Part shown: piece by piece, positions 46,880 through 57,284 of the stretch
Layout of the letters: every line of letters starts with the position of its first letter
Position numbering within the stretch: position 1 is the first letter of the stretch
From: Aquarana catesbeiana
Lineage: Eukaryota > Chordata > Amphibia > Anura > Ranidae
Assembly: GCF_042186555.1 (NCBI RefSeq)
Contig: NC_133324.1
Coordinates: forward strand, 72,964,189-73,028,188
Direction: 5' to 3'
DNA: 64,000 nucleotides
Program-made: the position numbers and the translations under genes
The notes under the pieces: generated by a model
Databases searched by the model: none
Seen by the model: only the letters and a program-made list of their open reading frames with translations
What the model was told of the DNA's origin: nothing

Positions 46880-49160
46880 AAAAATAATGGAATCTTTATT
46901 ATCACTTAAAGGTTTTCCAAGAATCGGAGCATACATCGATCATTTTCCAAAGGCACCATAAAAGACACAACATGACATTGCGAAATTTCAAAAATACAGT
47001 ATAGTGTTTGACCTGTTCTTGCGCAGTCTAAAATACTTAGGGAATAAACAATAAATGTCTGCGCAACTCAACAATACCTGCAGTGTTGTATTCCTTCAAA
47101 GCATTCATGCGCCCAATGTGACAGAAAAATACAAATTTCTTATGTTTAGTCTTCAACTGATAAAAAAAAAAAAAACATTATGAAGAAAATTGGGAATGCC
47201 GCAATGTGACGAAGCTCTGGGAAAAAGACACAGAAAAAAGACCAAGAAATGATCAGGTGATCCATATGGAGGAAAGAGCCAAGAGAGACAGGATGAAGGA
47301 AGGAAAAGGATGAGAGAGGAGGGTGTCCGGCTGAGGACAATAGAAGGCCCTACAATATAGCATAGTTTTACAATGATGAGCCCCGCAAATAGGTCTGAAG
47401 TTTATGGCCCCTACACACAACATGAAAATCGTACAAAAATTTCCGTATGAGGAAAAATCAGCCGATTATCTGATCATTAGTATAGTGCTTACGACAGCCC
47501 ATCCCGACTTTTTGGACAACAAAAACCGAGGGTGAAAGCTAGAAAATTTTTATCGTGAGTGAACACAACATCCGATTTTCGTTTCATGTGTACAGTAATC
47601 GTACGAAAATAATTGAATAGAAAAAAAACACGCATGATCGGAAGCAAACGACCCTACACTTCTACTACCTCTTCTACTCTGCTAGTATGTATCTACAAAG
47701 GGGTTCTGGGACTTTAAATGAGGTGCATGATAACATGCACCTCCATCCCTAAATCAGAGATAAGAAAGGGTTTTTGGGACTTTGAGTGAGGCAGAAGACA
47801 CATGGTAGGAGAAATTGTAAAATTGTTTAATTGACATATAAACAAAGCATTCCTCATAAACATGTGATACATGGGTGAACATGAGTATTTTTATCTATAT
47901 ACAAGGTGATAGCATACAGAAAAGAGGAATTCATATATATACATGCACACATCTGAAATCGCATTGGTATCCCATGGAAGTAACTAGTATAAAAAGCCAA
48001 ATGCTTATTGAGTAATGGATACAAATGGGTTATAGGATACAAATGAATCCCAGTGGGGGTCAAGCTATGTGTTGGGAACAGGATGACATTGATAGGCTCG
48101 ATGCATTTCATGACCAGTTGCCACTCATCAGGAAAAAATGCATAGCATATCTGAACAAAAAAGGAAACAAGGTACCAAATAGTATCATAGAGAGTAGATG
48201 TTATTTCCTCTATTCTCATGATGTAGTTAACCTCCTCTACCCATTCTTTAATAGATGGGAACATGGTCGTTCTCGAAAAGTCTCGGAATTAGAACTCGGC
48301 CAGCAGATAATAAAAATTGAAGAAGACCTTCTTAAATCGAGACTGATCACAAGTATCATAGATAGAAGAGCCACTGGTGTCTCAGGCCAGGAATACCCTG
48401 TATGTAAATGACATATCTGAAAAATTGTTTTCCAGAAAGGTCTGATAGGTGGGCAAGAATACCTCACATCTGCAACACCATTCTGGAAATGATGGAAAAA
48501 TGTTATGCATTGTGGTGCAAGTCTTTGTCTTTGACAAAGCGCATGCATGCAAAACGTATCGTCACGGCAACAGTTTAGCCTGCGTTCCACGCTGGTCCCC
48601 GAGTTCCCTCCCCATCTGCAGTCCCAGCCAGTGCTGTAGTCATCTGTACGAGTCCACGCCGGCATCGGCTCCTTTCTCCCCGCCAACCACATCCCTCACA
48701 CCTGTGGCAGCCACACCTTCCCAGTGCTGGCCAGGGGAGAGCGGCTTGTCATCTGCCCGCAGACTGCGTTTCTTCCCCCCTCCCTCACCAGCACACCAGT
48801 CAGCCTGGAGAGCTGGCTCGTGGAGAGCGGTTTGTAATCTTCCCGCAAACCACAGCTTCTCCTCCTCCTTCACCAGCACGCCAGCCAGCCCAGAGAGTGC
48901 CGGTGAGCAGTCCCTTTGTCCGGATTGGGATCTCTCGGTGCAGCAGGATTATTGGTGCCTCCTATGCTCCACCGTTCCATCTACAGACGCCGTCAGCTCC
49001 TCACTGCCCCGGGGACCTCCAGTGAAACTGTAGGCTCTTTTCAATCTTATTTATTACCCTTTTTTTATCAATTATCACAGTATTGGTCCTTTGATCCAGT
49101 CTTCTTATGGTTGTCATCCAATAAACTTGGGTATATTTTTTAACTACCGCCACTGTGTGA
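46880..49160. other. Unclassified intergenic block, probably old repeats
   Basis: No gene supported. A MITE-like stretch lies at about 47405-47660 (CCCCTACACACAAC ... TCATGTGTACAGTAATCG). The block 47850-49140 carries TCGATGCATTTCATGACCAG and CTCATCAGGA, then GACAAAGCGCATGCATGC and finally CATCCAATAAACTTGGG, a style seen in high-copy amphibian repeats, but I cannot assign it. The frames at 48025-48411 and 48449-49033 match nothing I know. Confidence 0.4.
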
Positions 49161-49164
49161 CTCA

Positions 49165-51205
49165 CTTCGTATTTACTTATTTATTTTTTTACAGATCTTT
49201 TATTTAGTCAAAAGGTATGGTCCAGGAACACATAACATTTTCTAAACTTAGCATCACTTTTTACAAAGCAACCGAATGCTGTTTCATAAACATGACGATT
49301 GAATGTCAACCAAAAAGTACATTAGTACTCAGTATGGTGAGTCCATGTAACCATCCCAGATCATTTTCACACTTTTATCACAGAAAAAAGCATCTTGAGC
49401 CGTGAACACATGGAACAGAGAAGAAAAAGGAAATTATTAAATAAAAAGGAAAATAGAATAGAGAAAGATGTGAGGGTAGGAGGAGGGTGAGGGAAAGAGG
49501 GATGAAGGGAAGAGAAATGTGGAGTCTCGAATCACACAGACCGAATTGGCATGTTTGTTATTTCTGAGGCATCACAGGTATCTCAGGTATCTAGAGTCAT
49601 CTCGGGGGTAATTTAGTCTACTTAGTCATTTTCAAAATGGGTTCGACCTTCGTCTGAATAGACTACCCTGTTTCCCCGAAAATAAGACCTAGTGTGATTG
49701 TCGGTGATGGCTGCAATATAAGCCCTACCCACCAAATAAGCCCTAGTTAAAGTTCTTGTAGGTCTTATTTTCAGGGTAGAGCTTATTTGGGAAAACAGGG
49801 TAGGGCTTATTTGGGGGGTAGGGCTTATATTGCAGCCATCACCGACAATCACACTAGGTCTTATTTTTGGGGAAACGGGGTAATGTGTTCCACAGTGACC
49901 AAGTCTTGGAGTAGCGTTTTTGTTGGTGCCTTGTTGAAAGGACTAGGTCTTCCAGTTTGTTGATTTCCTCTACTTTCCTGAGCCACATCCCGATGGTCAG
50001 AGGTTGTGGGAATTTCCACTGAAGAGGAATGCATGCTTTGGCAGCGTCAAGGAGATGGCGAATCATCGATTTTTTTGTAGGACCTTTCTGGGGCAGCGGA
50101 TTCATGGAGAAGGAAAAAGGCAGGGTCATCAGGGATTTGGCATTCCATAAATTTTTGGGTGAGGCGTTTGACGTCAGACCAGAATTGTTCTATTTTGGGG
50201 CATGTCCAAAAAATATGGAGTAATGTGCCCCGTTCCTCCTGGCATTTCCAGCAGCGGTCTGAGGTTACTGGAATTTTTTTTGTAATTTTGCTGGAGTCCT
50301 GTACCATCTGGTTAAGATTTGTACGTAAATCAAGGGATGCGTTGTTTGTGTTTTGGACCGAATGTACGGTTCAGGTATCATTCCCATTCCCTAACGCAGC
50401 TTAGGGAGTAAGAGTCTAGGGGTGTGATCAGTAGATTATAAATAATCAAAAGGGTGTGTGGCAGTGCCCCTTTCGTTGAACAATATTCCTCCAAGGTTGT
50501 GAGAGGTTGGTCGAAGTTACTCGGGGGGGAACCTCAGGAAGTGGGTAAGTTGGAGAGCGCTCCAAAACTTCAGGCGGAAGGAGCCCAAGGTGTTCATGAG
50601 GTCCTGGATTGAGGGCCACGTCTTCTGAGTTAGAAAGTCAGATGTGATCAGATTTTTAAAGGGTTCATCTTGGTAACCTGGGGCAAAATGTGGGTTGCCC
50701 AATATCGGAAAGAGTGGTGGCGTTGTGGATGAGAGAGACGCTTGTTTGAACAGTAGTAAGCAGATTCTCGTGGTCTGGCTGAAAAGTGGATGGGTTCTCA
50801 CCTCATTGAGTAGGGATTCAGAGCACCAAGGTGCTCTATTCAAACGTACTGTACTTTGATCTTGTTCCAGCTGAACCCACAGCTTGACGGTTCGATGTCT
50901 ATTCCAGTCAACAAGTCTGCTGAGGTGGACTGCCTGGTAGTACTTACGTACGTCTGGTACTGCTAGTCCCCCATATTGCTTTGGTAGTGTAAGCTGAGTT
51001 CTCTTCAAACGGGGGTGTTTGTGGGCCAATATAAATTCAAAAAACACCTTCTGAATTAGCTTTAAATAATTTGAAGAAATGTAGATGGGTGGAGTCTACA
51101 GGAGGAACAGGAATTTTAGATGGATATTCATTTTGAGAATATTACAAACGGCCAAACCATGAGTGGAGGCCCGTATTCCATTTCTTTAGGAGTGCTTGGA
51201 CTCTT
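49165..51205 (-). pseudogene. L1/Tx1-clade LINE ORF2 C-terminal end and 3' UTR
   Basis: The minus-strand reading runs from VTRVQALLKKW and HSWFGRL at 51200, through RTQLTLPKQYGGLAVPDVRK and SRLVDWNRHRTVKLWVQLEQ, to DRCWKCQEERGTLLHIFWTC with CPKIEQFW, the Cys-His knuckle that closes L1/Tx1 ORF2. Three frames are needed, so it is broken. About 650 bases of 3' UTR follow, ending in AATAAA-rich sequence near 49165. A TA-flanked MITE interrupts it at 49666-49880. The 5' side is cut at 51205, where the piggyBac element begins. Confidence 0.85.
49666..49880. mobile_element. Palindromic MITE with about 66-bp TIRs, TA flanks
   Basis: CCCTGTTTCCCCGAAAATAA at the left is matched by the complement CCCCGTTTCCCCAAAAATAA at the right. 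The arms stay near-identical through GACCTAGTGTGATTGTCGGT and GATGGCTGCAATATAAGCCC. TA at 49664-49665 and 49881-49882 implies a Tc1/mariner-type mobiliser. Confidence 0.9.
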
Positions 51206-51769
51206 GTAACCACTTCCCACCCGGCCACTGCACATAAACGGCCGAGTGGGAGCTCCCTCCTTCTCAGCAGCCGCGCGATCCCGACGTGCACGTATCACCC
51301 GGACACGCCGCATCTCAGAAAGGCAGGAGGGCAATGTGATTTGCCCTCCTGATCTGCACGATGGCTGTGTCTAATCACAGCCATCGTAATGTAAACAGGG
51401 GGGAGGGGTGGCATCTGACAGGGGACCGCGCTGCCACGTGCCCGGGCAGTGGCGCGATCCTGATCTGCCTGTGCCCCCCAGAGACAGTAGAGCTGTACAA
51501 CACAGGAGGGCCCTGTGATTGGCCCTCCTGATCACATGACGACTGTGTCCAATCACAGTCGTCATGTAAATAGAGAGTGGTTGTAACTGCTCTCATCTCT
51601 TCCTCTCCTCACAGAGCCTGTCAGTGAGGAGAGGAAGAGAGATCTGTGCTGCAGCCGGGAGGATTAGTGAGTTTTATAGCTGTTTGCTGTTTACCCACTG
51701 ATCACCCAGCTAGTGTCCCCAAAACACAGTGCCCCCAAAACACAAAACAGTGAAAACACCTTTCATAAA

Positions 51770-52405
51770 GTGAACATCTGCCCGTCAACAACTAGCACAT
51801 CTGTCCGCCAACAGCTGGCACATCTGTCCGCCAACAGCGGGCACATCAGCCCATCAACAGCTGGCACATTAGCCCGCCAACAGCTGGCACATCAGCTCGT
51901 CAACAGCTGGCACATCAGCCACCCACCATCATCAGGCACATCTACCTGCCATCATCAAGCACATCTGCCCACCAATCATCAGGCACATCTGCCCGCCAAT
52001 CATCAGGCACATCAGCCGCCCACCATCAGGCATATCTGCCGCCCACCATCAGGCATATCTGCCGCCCGCCATCAGGCACATCTGCCGCCCGCCATCAGGC
52101 ACATCTGCCGCCCGCCATCTGACACATCTGCCGCCGCCATCTGACACATCTGCCGCCCGCCAACACCTGGCAAATCTGCCACCTGCCAACATCTGGCACA
52201 TCTGCCGCCCGCCATCTGGCACATCTGCCACCCGCCATCTGCCCGCCATCAGGCACATCTGCCCGCCAACATCAGGCACATCTAGCCACCCACCATCTGG
52301 CAGAGGCGCCCACCATCTGGCACATCTGCAGCCCACCATCTGACACATCTGCCGCCTGCCATCTGACACATGTGCGGCCCGCCATCTGGCACATCTGCCC
52401 GCCAA
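51770..52405. repeat. Tandem repeat upstream of the piggyBac transposase
   Basis: About 25 degenerate 18-27-bp units of the type CATCAGGCACATCTGCCGCC with CAACAGCTGGCACATC at the left. It runs straight into the start codon at 52407. Confidence 0.9.
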
Positions 52406-52406
52406 C

Positions 52407-54246
52407 ATGACGAAAAGATCTTACAGCACAGAGGAGGCTCTCCAAATACTCCAGAGTATGTCGGATGAGAGTAGTGGGGAATTCTCTCCATCAGACTCAG
52501 ATAGTGACTATGAGCCAGTGAAAAGCAGTGGCTCCGAGATGGAAACCGAGGAAGATAGAATCCTAACAAGGAGAATCAGGAGAAATGAGCAGGCGGAGAC
52601 ATCCACCAGCAGCGCAGCACTCCAGGGCATCCACCAGCAGGCATCCACCAGCAGCGCAGCACTCCAGGATGATATGCAGGCATCCACCAGCAGCGCACCA
52701 CTCCAGGATGATATGCAGGCATCCACCAGCAGCGCAGCACTCCAGGGCATCCACCAGCAGGCATCCACCAGCAGCGCAGCACTCCGGGATAGGCAGGCAT
52801 CCACCAGCAGTTCTGCAACCTTCCTAGACCTAGAAGATAGGCCAGATGCTAGCAACGGAGCATCCCATCAATGAGGCAGTGCCCATACTAGCCTCCCAGA
52901 TGTCCTACTGTATCCAACATGGCTGCCCGATACATCAGTAGAACCTGTAATTCCCCTTTTTACACCCAGCCAGGCCCTCAGATGCAGATGGAAAATGTAA
53001 CCCCACTTTATTATTTTCATTTATTTTTTACCAATGATCTCCTAACCTATATTGTGGAGCAATGTAATCTATACGCCAGCCAACATATAGCCAACAATCC
53101 AAGTTCTTCATATGCCGTCCTTTTGTTTGGAAACCCCTCACCGTGGAAGAATTTAAAATTTTCCTTGGCCTAACCCTCAACATGGGGCTGACAAAAAAAA
53201 TGATGCCCAGAACCCATTATGAGATGATTATGAGATTTTTACACTTCAACAACAATGCCCAATGCCTCCCTCGAAATCATCCCAGTTATGATAAATTATT
53301 CAAAATTCGGCCCCTAATCAATTTTTTTTGCGCCAGCTTCAAGCAGATGTTTACCCCTGATATAAATATTTGTGTAGATGAATCCCTAGTACACTTCACC
53401 AGAAGACTTGGAATAAAACAATACCTCCCCAGTAAAAGAGCCAGACGTGGGGTAAAATTTTATAAGGCATGTGACAGGGCCACGGTTATATGACTTTATA
53501 ATTTATGAGGGAAAAGACAGACAGCTAAACCCCCCTGGATGCCTTACCTACATGGGAACAAGTGGCAAAATTGTCTGGAAGCTGATCCAACCATTGCTTG
53601 GGAAAGGTTACCACCTATATGTAGACAATTTCTACACTAGTCTCCTACTTTTCCGCCATTTGTACCAAGGGAACACTGTGGCCTGTGGGACAGCACGGAC
53701 CAACCGCAAAGGCTTCCCACAGAGATTGGTCCCCAAGAAATTGAAGCAGGGTGAAATGGCCAGTATGCGGACTGAAGAGGTACTAGCGGTGAAGTGGAGA
53801 GATTAAAAAAAGAGATATCTACATCCTTTCCACAATACATGATGACACCTTGGTGGAACTTCAGAGAAGAGGAGGCCCCATACAGAAGCCAAAATGTGTG
53901 CATGAGTACAACCTATACATGGGGGGGTGGATGTGAACGACCAGATGATGCAGCCCTACTTGGCCACCAGGAGATCACTGCTTTGGTACAAGAAAGTCGC
54001 CATTTATTTGATGCAACTAGCCCTGTTCAATTGATATATTTTTTTTTCTAAGTGCACCCAAAGTTCCCTAACCTATCTAAAATTCCTAGAAGACGTTGTC
54101 ACAGCCCTTCTCTATCCCCAAGGCCAAGCCCCTCAACTAATTTGCTCCGAATTCGCCGTGACACCTACTGTCCCCAATGTCTCTCCCAGCCAGGCCTCTG
54201 TATTGGAACGTGCTATCGAAGCTATCATACTTCACTACACTATTAG
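52407..54246 (+). pseudogene. piggyBac transposase (PGBD4-like), multiply frameshifted
   Basis: Start MTKRSYSTEEALQILQ at 52407. The acidic N-terminal region (SDESSGEFSPSDSDSDYEP) leads into an in-frame Ser-rich repeat (ASTSSAALQ, six copies, 52600-52830). After a stop at 52874 and frame changes come NPSPWKN, FLGLTLNMGLTKK, ICVDESLVHFTRRLGIKQYL (first catalytic Asp), YHLYVDNFYTSLLLFRHLY (second catalytic Asp), a damaged GGxxRxD motif near 53928, and YCPQCLSQPGLCIGTCYRSY, the C-terminal Cys-rich zinc domain. At least four frame changes and several stops make it inactive. Domain order and residues identify the DDE_Tnp_1_7 family. Confidence 0.92.
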
Positions 54247-54627
54247 TAAAGTGAAGATGATTTTTTTTCCAGTTTATACTATCTGCCATTTCTGTGCATG
54301 ACCCGGACTGTTAATGACTATGCCTCTGCCAAACATGTTTCTGCCTGCAACGTGAATTGACCTCGGCCTGTTAAATAACCATGCTTTTTGCCTGCCTCCT
54401 GCACTGATCATTTGCCCTGCCACTGTACAGCACAAGGATCTCACATATGTGAGGGACTCCAGAAAAGGTTTTCCGAGTGGAGAAAACATTCTCCTCCGGT
54501 TTTTAGTTTTCTCGGATAAGGGTCTGGAGACTCGGAGGCTTCATAGAGATTTGGGTGGGAAGAAGCCTCTAGCCCTGTCCTCAGGTCTTACCTGACCAAG
54601 GCCCAATGTACAAAGTGCTGCCTGCTG

Positions 54628-54740
54628 CCACCTGAACTGGCCATGCCTTTGCCTGCCACATGAACTTGCCATGCCTTTGCCTGCCACATGAACTGGCCAT
54701 GCCTTTGCCTGCCACCTGGACTGGCCATGCCTATGCCTGT
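54628..54740. repeat. 28-bp tandem repeat, four copies
   Basis: Unit GCCACATGAACTGGCCATGC plus CTTTGCCT, in the 3' region of the piggyBac element. Confidence 0.85.
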
Positions 54741-54924
54741 TACCTGAACTGCCTGCTAAACCTTGGACTGTACTGAACCATGTTCATACTTTTCCATATC
54801 TGTCTGCTGCCTGGACAATTCCTGGACATTTCCTTTGGCTGTCTGGACAAATGCTTTGACTACTCTGGAACGGTATTCCTGCCTGCTAAAAGCACAGGTG
54901 AGCTTTTTTTTTTTTACCCTTTGC

Positions 54925-55740
54925 TCAGCAGAATTTATTTTGGGGTGTAATTCTTGGTGTGTACATGCTATGTGTTAGAAGCCTGGAGGTGCTACTTGCA
55001 TGTTGGGCCTCTGTATGTGGCCAGGTAGTGGAAAAGTCTCACTAATGGGGTATCGCCATACTCAGGACGAGTAGCAGAATGTATTTTGGGGTGTCATTTT
55101 TGCTATGTACATGCTATGTGTAAGAAAGATCTTCTAAATTGACAACTTTGTGAGAAAAAAATAGGTTTTCATTTTCTTTCCACATTTTCCAAAAACTTGT
55201 GGAAAGAAATGACATGTTCAAAAGACTCATTATGCCTCATAGAATATACATTGGGTTGTTTTCTTTCCAAATTGGGGTCATTTTGTGGGTAATTGTCCAT
55301 TGACCATTGTCCTGGTGCTCCAGGGCCTTCAAAAATGCGATAGGTACTCAGGAAATGAAATGTGTAATTTATGCCTTTAGAACTCCTGATGGTGCTTTAT
55401 GGATGTTGGGCCTCTGTATGTGGCCAGGCTGTGGAAAAGTCTCACACATGGGGTATTGCCATACTTAGGACGAATAGCAGAATGTATTTTGGGGTGTAAT
55501 TGCAATTATGCCTGCATCGTGTGTGAGAAATAACTTGTAAATATGACAATTTAGTGAAGAAAAAAAAATAATATATATATATATATATATTTCTTAATTT
55601 TCCAAAGCATTGTGGGGAAAAAATTTCAACTTCAAAAAATTCACTATGCCTCTTACTAAATACCTCAGACTGTCTTCTTTCCAAAAAGGGGTCATTTGGG
55701 GGGTTATTGTACTGTCCTGACACTTTAGGGCCTCAAGAAT
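54925..55740. repeat. Tandem duplication of about 403 bp in the piggyBac 3' region
   Basis: TGTTGGGCCTCTGTATGTGG occurs at 55001 and 55404. Following words (GGAAAAGTCTCAC, GGACGA-TAGCAGAATGTATT, TTTTGGGGTGT) keep the same spacing. A partial earlier unit starts near 54930. The copies have diverged by small indels and a TA tract (55569-55590). Confidence 0.85.
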
Positions 55741-56056
55741 TAGATCAGTGCATTAGGCCATCAGTGCATTAAGATTGATACATTTTCAATAATGCGTAGC
55801 ATGGCTTGTAGACTCTATAACTTTCACACAAACCAATGATCATACACTTATCAGGATTTTTTTTACCAAAGACGTGGTAGAATACATTTTTGCCTAAATT
55901 TTCGACAAAATTTAATTTTTTTGGTTTCTTTTAAAAGAGAAAGTAAAAAATTTTGTTTTTTTTTCAAAATATTTGCTCTTTTTTCGCTTATATCACAAAA
56001 AATAAAAAATGAAGTGGTGAATAAATACCACCAAAAGAAAGCTCTATTTTTGTGAA

Positions 56057-57276
56057 TAAAATGATACAAATTTCATTTGGGTACAGTGTAGCTTGACTTA
56101 GTAATTGTCATTCAAAATGAGAGAGCACTGAAAGCTGAAAATTGGACTGGGAAGGAAGGGGGTGAAAGTGCCTTATATGGGATATATGGGATATATATAT
56201 CCCATATCCCATTCCTGCCTTAAGTTGGCATGGCGTCAACCACCTCTGAACCTGCCCCTGCAGAGCTGACAGAACCTCTGCCCCAGTGTGGCTCCTGTCC
56301 CCCAAGCACACCAGCTCAAGCACCGCATGGCATCTTTTGGCCTGCGTACTTGCGTAGCCCCTTGAACGGCTACGGAGCACCGCTGGTTCCCGAGGAAAAA
56401 GCACAGGAAGAGGCCATGGAGGAAGAAGAAGAGGAGGGGGTGGAGGAGAGAGGTGTGTCACAATCATTAGTAGTGGCATTTTGGAGGCGTGGTGGCGGAA
56501 CAACCTCCAACACTACTGCACCTTGTCCTGCATCCTTCCCAGCTGCCAGCAGAGTCACCCAATGCGCTGTGAAACTTAGGTAACGTCCCTGTCCATGCCT
56601 GCTGGACCATGAGTCAGCGGTAATATGCACCTTACCGCTGACCGCCCTGTCCAGCGAGGCATGGACATTGCCTTCCACATGCCGGTAGAGAGCCGGAATC
56701 GCTTTCCGTGCCTGCTGACTCATGGTCCAGCAGGCATGGACAGGGACGTTACCTAAGTTTCACTGTGCATTGGGTGACTCTGCTGGCAGCTGGGAAGGAT
56801 GCTGGACAAGGTGCAGTAGTGTTGGAGGTTGTTCCGCCACCACGCCTCCAAAATGCCACTACTAATGATTGTGACACACCTCTCTCCTCCACCCCCTCCT
56901 CTTCTTCTTCCTCCATGGCCTCTTCCTGTGCTTTTTCCTCGGGAACCAGCCGTGCTCCGTAGCCGTTCAAGGGGCTACGCAAGTACGCAGGCCAAAAGAT
57001 GCCATGCGGTGCTTGAGCTGGTGTGCTTGGGGGACAGGAGCCACACTGGGGCAGAGGTTCTGTCAGCTCTGCAGGGGCAGGTTCAGAGGTGGTTGACGCC
57101 ACGCCAACTTAAGGCAGGAATGGGATATGGGATATATATATCCCATATATCCCATATAAGGCACTTTCACCCCCTTCCTTCCCAGTCCAATTTTCAGCTT
57201 TCAGTGCTCTCTCATTTTGAATGACAATTACTAAGTCAAGCTACACTGTACCCAAATGAAATTTTTATCATTTTAT
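56057..57276. repeat. Large inverted repeat: 562-bp arms, 95-bp spacer
   Basis: Left arm 56057-56618 and right arm 56714-57276 are near-identical reverse complements. From the outside in, each arm holds about 110 bases of piggyBac 3' end, a GGGATATATATATCCC-type self-complementary block, and about 400 bases of the hAT transposase gene (equivalent to about 58710-59120). The spacer 56619-56713 is also hAT sequence (about 58625-58706, inverted). The arms carry different small substitutions (GAACCAGC/GG, GTGCATTGGG versus GCGCATTGGG), so they are not simply one read folded back. Confidence 0.93.
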
Positions 57277-57284
57277 ATATATAT

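Larger units (their letters stand above)
51207..56185 (+). mobile_element. piggyBac element, decayed
   Basis: It starts near TAACCACTTCCCACCC (51207) and its far end is the GGAAGGGGGTGAAAGTGCC at about 56155-56173, which is inverted-complementary in style to the start. Between them lie a tandem-repeat leader, a piggyBac transposase remnant and a repetitive 3' region. The right TTAA is not visible because the 56-57 kb palindrome begins there. Confidence 0.75.

Noticed and set aside
48449..49033. A Ser/Pro-rich 194-codon protein
   Set aside because: No motif, no splice or start support, low-complexity composition, and embedded in repeat-like sequence.
56230..57102. Two independent small genes with identical 117-residue frames
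   Set aside because: They are mirror copies from the arms of the inverted repeat and derive from an antisense frame of the hAT transposase.
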